Assembly (NCBI RefSeq): GCF_900107995.1
Contig: NZ_FNUM01000007.1
Span: 64,501-128,500 of the forward strand
Source: Alcanivorax sp. DSM 26293
Lineage (GTDB): Bacteria; Pseudomonadota; Gammaproteobacteria; Pseudomonadales; Alcanivoracaceae
Reading direction: 5' to 3'
Length of the DNA stretch: 64,000 bases
The translations under genes were made by a program, and so were the position numbers. Below are positions 45,074-53,570 of the stretch, piece by piece; the first letter of the stretch is position 1; the number at the start of each line of letters is the position of its first letter. A model generated the notes under the pieces. That model had not been told where the DNA came from. It saw only the letters and a list, made by a program, of their open reading frames with translations, and ran no database searches.

Positions 45074-46102
45074 CTAGCCCGCCAATACGGTCTTTGCCGG
45101 CTTCCCCGGCTCTTCCCGTGACAACCTCGGCACCAGAAAGCCGGGTAAGCGGCCACGCAGCTGCTCATGAAGTTGCATAGCGCGCGAATCTGCCACGGCA
45201 AAATGCGCCGCCCCCTGCACGGCATCCAGTTGATGCAGGTAATACGGCATCACACCCGCCTCATGGAGGCGATCCGACAACGCTTCCAGCGTATCAACAC
45301 AATCATTCACTCCGGCAAGCAACACACTCTGATTCAGCAGGGTGATCCCTTCACGCCGCCACTGACGGCAGCGCTCCACCAGCGCAGGACTGATTTCCCG
45401 GGGATGATTGGCATGCAGTACCAGGGCCGTCTGCCAGCGGGGGGCCGACAGCAATGTCAGCAACGATTCATCCAGCCGTTCCGGAATCACTACCGGGGTA
45501 CGGCTGTGAATGCGCAGCCGACGCAGATGGGGAATCTCCGCCAGCGCCGCCAGCAGTTCCTGTAAACGGCGATTGTTCAGGGTCAGGGGGTCGCCGCCAC
45601 TGAGGATCACCTCGCGGATATCCGGGCGTGACGCCAGCCATTCCAGCGACTGATCCCAACGCTTGCCGCTGAGGTGACTCTGATAGGGAAAATGCCGGCG
45701 AAAACAGTAACGGCAGTGGACTGCGCAAGCGCCGGTGACCACCAGCAGTGCGCGGCCATGGTACTTGTGCAGTAGACCGGGAACCGGAGTGTGGGCAGCT
45801 TCCTCCAGCGGATCACTGCTGTATCCCTCCTCCTCGCGCAGCTCCGCCGGCACACTCATCACCTGCCGCAACAGCGGATCATCCGGGTTGCCCGGCTCCA
45901 TCAGGCGCACATAACCACGGGGCACACGCAGGGGGAAATCCTGCGCCGCTTCCAGCATCTCGGGCAGGGATTCCGCCTCCAGCTGAAGCAGGCCGAGAAG
46001 CTCCGCCGGATCAGTAATCAGGTCCGCCTGCTGGCGCTGCCAGCCGGGCAACTCCCAACCGTCCCTTTCCTGCGTTATCATGGGGGTCTGCTGATGTTTC
46101 AT
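45074..46102 (-). CDS. epmB: EF-P (R)-beta-lysylation protein EpmB, lysine 2,3-aminomutase
   Basis: 342 aa. Radical-SAM, PLP enzyme that turns L-alpha-lysine into (R)-beta-lysine for EF-P. GDCAVHCRYC-type cluster here TGACAVHCRYCFRRHFPY with CxxxCxxC; LSGGDPLTLNN and HANHPREI are family segments; ADLITDPAELLGLL is the usual N-terminus. The ATG at 46102 is kept; ATG 46081 is an alternative. Divergent from efp-epmA, so all three pathway genes share one region. Confidence 0.96.
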   Translation of the reverse strand: MKHQQTPMITQERDGWELPGWQRQQADLITDPAELLGLLQLEAESLPEMLEAAQDFPLRVPRGYVRLMEPGNPDDPLLRQVMSVPAELREEEGYSSDPLEEAAHTPVPGLLHKYHGRALLVVTGACAVHCRYCFRRHFPYQSHLSGKRWDQSLEWLASRPDIREVILSGGDPLTLNNRRLQELLAALAEIPHLRRLRIHSRTPVVIPERLDESLLTLLSAPRWQTALVLHANHPREISPALVERCRQWRREGITLLNQSVLLAGVNDCVDTLEALSDRLHEAGVMPYYLHQLDAVQGAAHFAVADSRAMQLHEQLRGRLPGFLVPRLSREEPGKPAKTVLAG

Positions 46103-46350
46103 TTGCGTCTCTGCTGGAGTTCATTTTTTCGTCCGGCAAGGCGGAAGGCGTGCGGCATAGTCTTTCATATGTAAGTGACTGACAACGCAGCTGGGCGGAA
46201 AAAGGGGCCCAGCCCTTCGGGTTGTGCCTGCAAGCGCACCACTCGTCGTTACAAGTCGTTCATTTGAATAAAACCAAACATCTCTCCTTGTGCCTAGATT
46301 GGTACGCTTGCAGGCACAACAGAGACGCAAATGAAACATTAGCAAACCCC
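46083..46350. repeat. Nested inverted duplications in the epmB/efp divergent region
   Basis: Outer pair: 31 bp at 46320-46350 match the inverse of 46083-46113 with 2 mismatches (includes the ATGAAACAT of the epmB start). Inner pair: 21 bp at 46300-46320 match the inverse of 46221-46241 with 1 mismatch (GTTGTGCCTGCAAGC). On the efp side the two matches form one continuous 51-bp block; on the epmB side they are split by 107 bp. This suggests duplication of the epmB 5' region in reverse, then an insertion in one copy. Confidence 0.8.
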
Positions 46351-46393
46351 GCACCCTCTGCGACGCCATACATCAACCTTTGGAACAACATTT

Positions 46394-46963
46394 ATGGCCA
46401 ACTATTCTACCAGTGAATTCAAGTCCGGCTTGAAAGTGATGCTCGATGGCGACCCCTGCGCCATCATCGAGAACGAATTCGTCAAGCCCGGCAAGGGGCA
46501 GGCGTTCAGCCGTGTCAGACTGCGCAACCTGAAAACCGGCAAAGTCTGGGATCGCACCTTCAAGTCCGGCGACTCCCTGGAAGGCGCCGACGTGATGGAT
46601 GTGTCCATGCAGTACATCTTCAGCGATGGCGAATTCTGGCATTTCATGGATCAGACCACCTTCGAACAGAAGCAGGCCGACGATGCCGCCGTGGGCGATG
46701 CCAAGAAGTGGCTGAAAGAGGAAGACATCTGCGAGGTCACCCTCTACAACGGTGAACCCCTGTCCGTCACCCCGCCAAACTTCGTGGAACTGCAGATTGT
46801 GGAAACCGATCCGGGCCTGAAAGGCGACACTGCCGGCACCGGCGGCAAGCCTGCCACCCTGAGCACCGGCGCTGTCGTCCGTGTGCCGCTGTTCGTACAG
46901 GAAGGCGAGATCGTCAAGGTAGACACCCGCACCGGCGATTACGTGGGTCGCATCAAGAACTAG
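46394..46963 (+). CDS. efp: Translation elongation factor P
   Basis: 189 aa. Rescues ribosomes stalled at polyproline. [20 protein letters not shown] begins the KOW-like domain; Lys34 in VKPGKGQAF is the residue that receives beta-lysine; the second and third OB domains end [19 protein letters not shown]. epmA follows after only 2 bp, and epmB is divergent, so the full modification module is here. Confidence 0.99.
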   Translation: MANYSTSEFKSGLKVMLDGDPCAIIENEFVKPGKGQAFSRVRLRNLKTGKVWDRTFKSGDSLEGADVMDVSMQYIFSDGEFWHFMDQTTFEQKQADDAAVGDAKKWLKEEDICEVTLYNGEPLSVTPPNFVELQIVETDPGLKGDTAGTGGKPATLSTGAVVRVPLFVQEGEIVKVDTRTGDYVGRIKN

Positions 46964-46965
46964 TC

Positions 46966-47901
46966 GTGACCGACTGGCAACCCACCGCCTCCCTGGCGGC
47001 CATCAAGGCGCGCGCCGAGCTGCTGAGCACGGTGCGCGCTTTTTTTGCTGCCCGCCAGGTGCTGGAAGTGGACACGCCGCAACTGGCCCGCTTCGGCGTC
47101 AGCGATCCGCACATCCAGTGCATCGCCGTGCCCGGCTACGGCTATTTGCAGAGCTCACCGGAATACCACATGAAGCGGCTGCTGGCCGCTGGCAGCGGCG
47201 CCATCTACCAGATCTGCAAAGCCTACCGGGATGGCGAAGCCGGCGGCCGCCACAATCCGGAATTCACCATGCTGGAATGGTACCGGCCCGGCTTCGAACT
47301 GAATGATCTGGTGCAGGAATGTCTGGCGTTATTCGCCGAGCTCTTTCCCGACGCCCACTCAAAGACCTACCGCTTCCGCGACCTGTTCCGCCACGTCACC
47401 GGCCTGGACCCTCTCACCGCCAATGATTCAGACCTGATCGCCCATGCTGAATCCCGGGGCGCACCGAAAGGCCTGAACAAGACCGCCGCCGTGGACTACC
47501 TGATGGCCACCCGGATAGAAGACGCGCTTCCCGCTGAACAGCTTTCCGTGGTCACCGACTTCCCCGGCTGGGCCGCCGCCCTGGCACAGACCCGTACGGA
47601 CAACGATGGTGTCACCGTCGCGCAACGCTTTGAAATCTATTATCGGGGCCTGGAACTGGCCAATGGGTATCAGGAGCTGACCGATGCGGGAGAACAAAAG
47701 CGACGCTTTGAACAGGACAATATTCAGCGTGAGGCACATGGCCTGAACCCCATGGACGCCGACCCCTATTTGCTCGACGCCATGAACGCCGGCCTGCCCG
47801 CCTGCAGCGGCGTCGCCATGGGCGTGGAGCGACTGTTGATGGCACAACAGGGCAGCGGCAAAATCCACGACATCATCGCCTTCCCCTGGCCCCGCGCCTG
47901 A
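46966..47901 (+). CDS. epmA: EF-P beta-lysine ligase EpmA (PoxA/GenX)
   Basis: 311 aa. Class II lysyl-tRNA synthetase-like enzyme without the anticodon domain; attaches beta-lysine to Lys34 of EF-P. Motif 2 region FTMLEWYRPGFELNDLVQE, LQSSPEYHMKRLLAAGSG, and motif 3 GVAMGVERLLMAQQG. The start is GTG (46966-46968), 2 bp after the efp stop, so translation is coupled. Confidence 0.97.
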   Translation: MTDWQPTASLAAIKARAELLSTVRAFFAARQVLEVDTPQLARFGVSDPHIQCIAVPGYGYLQSSPEYHMKRLLAAGSGAIYQICKAYRDGEAGGRHNPEFTMLEWYRPGFELNDLVQECLALFAELFPDAHSKTYRFRDLFRHVTGLDPLTANDSDLIAHAESRGAPKGLNKTAAVDYLMATRIEDALPAEQLSVVTDFPGWAAALAQTRTDNDGVTVAQRFEIYYRGLELANGYQELTDAGEQKRRFEQDNIQREAHGLNPMDADPYLLDAMNAGLPACSGVAMGVERLLMAQQGSGKIHDIIAFPWPRA

Positions 47902-47910
47902 ACGCCCCGC

Positions 47911-48075
47911 CGTAGGAGCGTCGCTGGCGGCGCGATTCCAGAGCAAGGATCAAAAAAACCGTTCTCCACAGAACACACAGAGAAAACCTGCTTCTTCTCG
48001 GTGAATTTTGTGGGCTCTGCCGTAAACCATCTTTTCCGGTTTTGGGTTATCGCGCCGCGAGCGACGCTCCTACGG
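47911..48075. repeat. Paired REP-like palindromes, CGTAGGAGCGTCGCT type
   Basis: CGTAGGAGCGTCGCTGGCGG at 47911-47930 (plus CGCGA) and its near-inverse, ending GCGACGCTCCTACGG, at 48050-48075. A BIME-like pair in the epmA-hydrolase convergent gap. The 114 bp between contain no gene. Confidence 0.75.
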
Positions 48076-48100
48076 CGAAATCCCGGCACGGGAAGCCATA

Positions 48101-48190
48101 AAAAAGCCGCCCCAACTTCCGGGCGTGGCCTCTTTCCTTTCAGCTCGCAACACGATCGCCCGCGTTGCAACTTTTAACTTGCAACTGCCC
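48101..48190. repeat. Heptad-type element after the 48191 hydrolase gene
   Basis: Inverted 7-bp units GTTGCAA, CTTTTAA, CTTGCAA then CTGCCC (48164-48190), adjoining the hydrolase stop, next to GATCGCCCGCG and an imperfect GC-rich stem with AAAAAAGCCGCCCC (48101-48137). A sequence-diverged member of the family seen near hrcA, recN, leuA and serB. Confidence 0.65.
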
Positions 48191-49108
48191 TTACGCCACC
48201 GCCGGCTGCGCCACTGAATTCGCTCTGGCCGCCGTCTCCGCAATCAGGTCGCCAATCCGGTCAATGGCTGACGGCGGGAAGTCGTGGCCCATGCCGGGAA
48301 TAATCACCAGCTTGGCGCCGCGAATATGGCGGGCGGAGGCCTTGCCGCCGGCGGGACGGATCAGCGGGTCGGCGCCGCCGTGGATCACAGTGGCCGGACA
48401 GCGGATCTGTTTAAGGTGTTTGGTCAGGGCACCAGTGGCCAGCACGGCCAGGAACTGATTGCGAATCCCGCGCGGGTTGATGCCGCGGGCCCAACACTCC
48501 CGATACATGGCTTCCAGTTCGTCACGGCCCTGGGGCAGGGTGCCGGCCAGCTTGCCCATCATCTCCAGACCAAACGCCACAAACTGGTCTTCCGTTTCCA
48601 CCTTCACTCCGGGGGCCACCAGGGTCTTGAGGGCGGCGGGTTTTGGTAACGGCAGGTAGGGGCTGTTGTTACTGGACATGATGGAGGTCAACGACAGCAC
48701 CCGGTCAGGATGGGTGGCCGCCATCAACTGGCTGATCATGCCACCCATGGAGGCACCCACAAAATGCGCCCGTTCGATGTTCAACGCATCCAGCAGCCCC
48801 ACGGTGTCGGCCACCATGTCGTGCAGGGTATAGGCACTGTCTACCGACATCCCCACGGTATAACGCAGCAACGCCACCAGCGGCCCCTGCTTGAACGGTT
48901 TGCGAATGCGGGTGGATTTGCCCACATCCCGGTTATCGAAACGGATCACCCGATAGCCACGCTCAACCAGGATATCCAGCAGCGGTTCCGGCCAGAACAC
49001 CATCTGTGCCGAGAGCCCCATGACAAAGACAATGGGCTCCCCGTTTTCCGGGCCACGACTCTCGTAAAAAAGCTCGATTCCGTTACTGCTCACCGTGCCA
49101 GACTGCAT
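48191..49108 (-). CDS. Alpha/beta hydrolase
   Basis: 305 aa. Lid-bearing hydrolase: PIVFVMGLSAQMVFW oxyanion strand, RVIRFDNRDVGKSTR, nucleophile elbow VGASMGGMISQLMA (Ser near 122), Asp in HGGADPLIRPAGG and His in IPGMGHDFPP. Substrate unknown; perhaps an ester or a lipid. Downstream of the TetR gene by 95 bp on the same strand, so probably under its control. Confidence 0.92.
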   Translation of the reverse strand: MQSGTVSSNGIELFYESRGPENGEPIVFVMGLSAQMVFWPEPLLDILVERGYRVIRFDNRDVGKSTRIRKPFKQGPLVALLRYTVGMSVDSAYTLHDMVADTVGLLDALNIERAHFVGASMGGMISQLMAATHPDRVLSLTSIMSSNNSPYLPLPKPAALKTLVAPGVKVETEDQFVAFGLEMMGKLAGTLPQGRDELEAMYRECWARGINPRGIRNQFLAVLATGALTKHLKQIRCPATVIHGGADPLIRPAGGKASARHIRGAKLVIIPGMGHDFPPSAIDRIGDLIAETAARANSVAQPAVA

Positions 49109-49203
49109 ATGTGACCTCTTCTTTGTTCTACTGCGAGCTGCTCAACATAGAAAAGCTCCAGGCAAACCACAAGCATACCCACTCCGATTGGCCCGATGGC
49201 CCC

Positions 49204-49824
49204 TTACACAGTGATGGCACGCCACAGCATATCGAACAGCACCCCGTGCTGATCCGCCATGCGGCCGGGGCGACCCCGGAGCAGGTGCATCTGGGAAATG
49301 CGCAACAAGACCCCGTAAAAGAAGTCCAGCAGGATCGGCGTGGCCACCTGACTGTTGAGGATGCCCTGCTCCTGACCCTCGCGCAGCACACTCAGGAACA
49401 GCTCGGTCAAGCGCTGCTGCCCCGGGGTGGTATCGCTGCCCCAGCGGCCCGGGTACACCGAGTTGATCATCATCCGGCCCATCTGCGGATTGCGGTCGAA
49501 AAAGTCCAGCACCACCCAGAACACCTTGCTGAGCCGATCGCGGAAGGTATCAATGCCGGCCAGGTGATCCAGCATACGCTCAGCCAGTTGCTCCAGGCCG
49601 TGATGCAGGCAGGCGCTGAGCAGCGCCTCTTTGCTTCCCTGCGTCTCATCACCGTAGTAACGGTACAGGGTCTGCAGGCTGCAGCGGGCAGCGCGGGCGA
49701 TTTGCTGCAACGTCACCTGATGGAATTCCGAATCCGCAAACACCTGTACGGCAGCCCATTCAATGCGCTGCCGCACCGCCGGGTCCTGGCGGGATTCGGG
49801 AAGCACTGCCGTCCCGTTTTTCAC
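49204..49824 (-). CDS. TetR/AcrR family transcriptional regulator
   Basis: 206 aa from GTG (49822-49824), which has AAAGGAA 8 nt upstream; the GTG at 49842 has no ribosome site and abuts the operator. HTH: RQRIEWAAVQVFADSEFHQVTLQQIARAARCSLQTLYRYYG. The C-terminal ligand domain is helical. Divergent from fadI-fadJ with two matching palindromes between them, so it most likely controls beta-oxidation in response to an acyl-CoA (inference). Confidence 0.92.
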   Translation of the reverse strand: MKNGTAVLPESRQDPAVRQRIEWAAVQVFADSEFHQVTLQQIARAARCSLQTLYRYYGDETQGSKEALLSACLHHGLEQLAERMLDHLAGIDTFRDRLSKVFWVVLDFFDRNPQMGRMMINSVYPGRWGSDTTPGQQRLTELFLSVLREGQEQGILNSQVATPILLDFFYGVLLRISQMHLLRGRPGRMADQHGVLFDMLWRAITV

Positions 49825-49842
49825 CGGTTCATTTCCTTTCAC

Positions 49843-49858
49843 TGTAATTATTATTACA
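49843..49858. promoter_or_regulatory. Operator 1 of the TetR-fad region, TGTAAT-N4-ATTACA
   Basis: TGTAATTATTATTACA, 6-bp arms, 18 bp upstream of the likely TetR GTG start, where it would block its own transcript. Confidence 0.65.
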
Positions 49859-49949
49859 CCACTGTCAGACAGCGTCCGCTGCGACGTTGACTCACTGCCA
49901 AGAGCCTTCTAGTCTCGACACACTTTGTCACCATTCAATGTCACATTTT

Positions 49950-49967
49950 GTGTAATAAAAATTACAC
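49950..49967. promoter_or_regulatory. Operator 2 of the TetR-fad region, GTGTAAT-N4-ATTACAC
   Basis: Perfect 7-bp arms around AAAA, 31 bp before the fadI start. Same half-site as operator 1, 107 bp away. Two copies in one divergent gap make a TetR site likely. Confidence 0.7.
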
Positions 49968-49998
49968 CGTGACCGGCAACCCCTGCAAGGAGTCTGGA

Positions 49999-51303
49999 AT
50001 GCCTGTTCGCAAAATGAAGCTGGCCGGCCGCAGCGGCCGCGTGGCCGTGGTGGATGGTCTGCGCACCCCGTTCGCCCGGATCGCCACCCACTATAAAGAC
50101 CTGAACGCCATCGACCTGGGCGCCATGGTCGTGAAAGAACTGATGGCCCGCAACAACCTGGACCAGCGCGATATCGAGCAACTGGTATTCGGCATGACGG
50201 TGATGATCCCGGAAGCCCCCTTTATCGCCCGGGAAATCGCCCTGGCGCTGGGGATGAATACGGTGGACGCCTACTCCATCACCCGCGCCTGTGCCACCAG
50301 CTTCCAGACCGCCGCCAGCGTGGCCGACAACATTGTCGCCGGTTACACCGACGTGGCTATTGCCGGCGGCACCGACTCCACCAGCTGCGCCCGGGTGCCG
50401 CTGTCCTCCGAACTGAGCGCCGTGCTGCGCGATGTGAGTTTTGCCAAGAGCATGAAAGATCGCATCAAGCTGCTCAGCCAATTGAAGGCCAAAGACCTGC
50501 TGCCCCAGGCGCCGTCCATTACCGAATACTCGGTGGGCGAAACCATGGGCGAAAGCACCGAGAAAATGGTCAAGAAATGGGGCATCAGCCGCCAGGAACA
50601 GGACGATCTGGCCCATGCCTCCCACAGCAATGCCGCCCGCGCCTGGGCGGAAGGCCGTCTGGACAAGCAGGTAATGACCGCCTTCCTGCCGCCCAAGGCC
50701 ACTCCGCTGAAGGACGACAACCTGGTGCGCAAGAACTCCGAACGGGCCGGCTACAGCAAACTCAAACCGGTCTTCGACAAGGTATCCGGCAGCGTCACCG
50801 CCGGCAACAGCAGCCCCCTCACCGACGGTGCCGGCGCCCTGTTGATGATGAGCGAAAAGAAAGCCAAGGCCCTGGGCTACGAGCCGCTGGGTTACATCCG
50901 CTCCTACGCCTTTGCCGCGCGCACCCCGAAAGACGATCTGCTCATGGGCCCGGTGCTCGCCGCCCCCATGGCCATGGCTCGTGCTGGCCTCTCCCTGGAC
51001 GACCTGACCCTGGTGGACATGCATGAGGCCTTTGCCGGCCAGGTGGCCTGTAACCTGAAAGGGCTGGCCGACGACGACTATGTCCGCAGCCAGACCGGCC
51101 TCGCCGCCCTGGGCGAAGTGGACCGCAGCAAGCTCAACGTGAACGGCGGCTCCATCGCCTATGGCCATCCCTTCGGCGCCACCGGCGCCCGCGTCATCAG
51201 CCAGGCCCTGTATGAACTGCAGCGTCGCGGTGGCGGCCTGGCCCTGACCACCGCCTGCGCCGCCGGCGGCATCGGTGCCGCCATGGTGCTGGAAGCGGAA
51301 TAA
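49999..51303 (+). CDS. fadI: Acetyl-CoA acyltransferase (3-ketoacyl-CoA thiolase) FadI
   Basis: 434 aa. Thiolytic step of beta-oxidation. Active Cys in RACATSFQTAASVA, DMHEAFAGQVACN, YGHPFGATGARVISQ with active His, and the second Cys in CAAGGIGAAMVLE. Longer, FadI-type rather than FadA. ATG 49999 after AAGGAG; the reading from 49948 crosses the operator. fadJ follows after 22 bp. Confidence 0.95.
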   Translation: MPVRKMKLAGRSGRVAVVDGLRTPFARIATHYKDLNAIDLGAMVVKELMARNNLDQRDIEQLVFGMTVMIPEAPFIAREIALALGMNTVDAYSITRACATSFQTAASVADNIVAGYTDVAIAGGTDSTSCARVPLSSELSAVLRDVSFAKSMKDRIKLLSQLKAKDLLPQAPSITEYSVGETMGESTEKMVKKWGISRQEQDDLAHASHSNAARAWAEGRLDKQVMTAFLPPKATPLKDDNLVRKNSERAGYSKLKPVFDKVSGSVTAGNSSPLTDGAGALLMMSEKKAKALGYEPLGYIRSYAFAARTPKDDLLMGPVLAAPMAMARAGLSLDDLTLVDMHEAFAGQVACNLKGLADDDYVRSQTGLAALGEVDRSKLNVNGGSIAYGHPFGATGARVISQALYELQRRGGGLALTTACAAGGIGAAMVLEAE

Positions 51304-51325
51304 ACAGCGGAACAAGGAGATTCCC

Positions 51326-53491
51326 ATGAGCAAGACACAACGTGCCTTTACTCTCAAACCGCTGGATAACGGTGTGGCCGTACTGGAAATCAATGTGCCC
51401 GGCGATACCCAGAACACCCTGAAAGCGGAGTTCGCCGACGATTTCAACGCGGCCTTTGCCGACATCGAAAAAGCCGCCCCCAAGGCCCTGGTGCTCTACT
51501 CCACCAAGGCAGGCTCTTTCATGGCCGGCGCCGATATCAAGCTGTTTGAAAATGCAAAGACCGCCAAGGAAGTGAGCGACCTGTCCATACTGTGTCAGCA
51601 GACGTTCCAGAAACTGGAAGACCTGGATATCCCGGTAGTGGCCGCCATCAAGGGTGCCTGCCTGGGCGGCGGCATGGAGCTGGCGCTGGCCTGCTCCTAC
51701 CGTATCGCCGCCAGCAGCAGCGATACCGTACTGGGCCTGCCGGAAGTGATGCTGGGCCTGCTGCCCGCCGGCGGCGGCACCCAGCGCATGCCGCGTCTGG
51801 TGGGTATCGCCTCCGCCCTGGACCTGATGCTCACCGGTCGGCAACTGAAAGCCAAGCCGGCGAAAAAAATCGGTCTGGTGGATGAAGTGGTGGAAGCCGT
51901 GGCGGTCTACGACCGGGCCGTGGCACGGGCGCTGGAACTGGCGGATGCCAAGGAAGAAAGCGGCGTCAATTTTGCCAGTTACTTCAGCAAGGATGGCATT
52001 ACCAAAGCGGCGCTGGAACAGAACAGCCTGGGCCGCAAGATGGTCTTCGATCAGGCCCGCAAACAGACCGCCAAGAAAACCCACGGCCTCTACCCGGCCC
52101 CGCCAGCCATCATTGATGCGGTGGAAGCGGGCTTCGAGGACGGCATCGAACAGGGGTACGCCACTGAAGCGCGGCTGTTTGGCGAGCTGGCCATGTCACC
52201 GCAGTCGAAACAGTTGCGCGGCATCTTCCACGCCACCAACACCCTCAAGAAAGAGACCTTTGTGGCCGACGGCGTGAAAGCCCGGAACATGGAAAAAGTC
52301 GGTGTCCTCGGTGCCGGCCTGATGGGGGCCGGCATCGCGCTGACCACCATCAACAAGGCCAAGCTGCCGGTACGCCTGAAAGACCGGGACGACAAAGGCC
52401 TGGCCCACGGCGTGAAATACGTCAGCGAGTTCTACAACAAGCGCATCAAGAAAGGCGCCATGAGCGCCGCCGATGCCAGCACCGAACAGGGCCGCATTTC
52501 CTACACCGCCGATTACAGCGGTTTCAAGGGCCTGGACCTGGTGGTGGAAGCCGTATTCGAAGACCTGGGCCTGAAACACAGGATGCTCAAGGACGTGGAA
52601 GCCAACGGCAACAAGCACACGGTCTTTGCTTCCAACACCTCTTCCATTCCCATCACCGAGATTGCCAGTGCCGCCGAGCGTCCGGAAAACGTGATCGGCC
52701 TGCACTACTTCTCGCCGGTGGAAAAGATGCCCCTGCTGGAAATCATCACCACGGACAAGACCGCCCCGGAAGTGACCGCCGGCTGCGTGGCCTTCGGCAA
52801 GGCCCAGGGCAAGACCGTGATCGTGGTGAAGGACGGCCCGGGCTTCTATACCACCCGTATTCTTGCGCCCTACCTGAATGAATCCACCCGTCTGCTAACA
52901 GAAGGCGTGGATGTAAAAGCCGTGGACAAGGCGCTGGTGCGCTTTGGCTTCCCGGTGGGCCCCATCACCCTGCTCGACGAAGTGGGTGTGGATGTGGGCA
53001 CCAAGGTGGGCCCGGTACTGGAAAAGGCCTTCGGTGAACGTATGGCGTCACCGGATGCCGCCGGCCTGATGATCGAAAACGATTATCTGGGTCGCAAGAG
53101 TGGCCGCGGTTTCTATATTTATGAAGGCGTGGCCAAGGCCAAGGGTGAAAAGCCGGTGAATACCGCGCTCTACGAGCTGATGAATGTGAGCCAGGAAAAG
53201 GACGCGGACGACGAGGAAATCGTCAGCCGTTGCGTCTGGCTGATGATCAACGAAGCCGCCTACTGCCTGCAGGACGGCATTATCAGCGATCCCATGCACG
53301 GCGACATAGGTGCCATCTTCGGTCTGGGCTTCCCCCCCTTCCGCGGCGGCCCGTTCCGGTACATGGACAGCCTGGGTCTTACCAATTCGGTACGCACTCT
53401 GGAGCGACTTGCCGAACAGTTTGGCGACCGCTTCACACCGGCTCCGCTATTGATAGACATGGCGAAAAAGAAACAACGCTTTTACCCGTAA
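51326..53491 (+). CDS. fadJ: Fatty acid oxidation complex alpha subunit FadJ (hydratase/3-hydroxyacyl-CoA dehydrogenase)
   Basis: 721 aa. N-terminal crotonase domain (about 1-190) with SFMAGADIKLFEN and GGGMELALACSYRIA; central NAD-binding domain starting VGVLGAGLMGAGIALTT (about 325) and AVFEDLGLKHRMLKDVE; then FSPVEKMPLLEI and the C-terminal dimer domain. Both hydratase and dehydrogenase parts are intact. Pairs with the thiolase upstream as the FadIJ complex. Confidence 0.97.
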   Translation: MSKTQRAFTLKPLDNGVAVLEINVPGDTQNTLKAEFADDFNAAFADIEKAAPKALVLYSTKAGSFMAGADIKLFENAKTAKEVSDLSILCQQTFQKLEDLDIPVVAAIKGACLGGGMELALACSYRIAASSSDTVLGLPEVMLGLLPAGGGTQRMPRLVGIASALDLMLTGRQLKAKPAKKIGLVDEVVEAVAVYDRAVARALELADAKEESGVNFASYFSKDGITKAALEQNSLGRKMVFDQARKQTAKKTHGLYPAPPAIIDAVEAGFEDGIEQGYATEARLFGELAMSPQSKQLRGIFHATNTLKKETFVADGVKARNMEKVGVLGAGLMGAGIALTTINKAKLPVRLKDRDDKGLAHGVKYVSEFYNKRIKKGAMSAADASTEQGRISYTADYSGFKGLDLVVEAVFEDLGLKHRMLKDVEANGNKHTVFASNTSSIPITEIASAAERPENVIGLHYFSPVEKMPLLEIITTDKTAPEVTAGCVAFGKAQGKTVIVVKDGPGFYTTRILAPYLNESTRLLTEGVDVKAVDKALVRFGFPVGPITLLDEVGVDVGTKVGPVLEKAFGERMASPDAAGLMIENDYLGRKSGRGFYIYEGVAKAKGEKPVNTALYELMNVSQEKDADDEEIVSRCVWLMINEAAYCLQDGIISDPMHGDIGAIFGLGFPPFRGGPFRYMDSLGLTNSVRTLERLAEQFGDRFTPAPLLIDMAKKKQRFYP

Positions 53492-53570
53492 GCGTCCGGC
53501 GCTTGTTTGTTCGCGCCCGTAAACGTTCGTCCTGCCCTGCAGGGCCTAACAACCTCAAAGGAACCACAGC

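Noticed and set aside
46121-46369. 82-codon frame across the epmB/efp gap
   Set aside because: It exists because the duplicated epmB leader can be read in two directions; no ribosome site or family.
47911-48075. Insertion-sequence remnant
   Set aside because: Inverted ends resemble REP palindromes, the interior has no transposase trace and no target duplication is seen.
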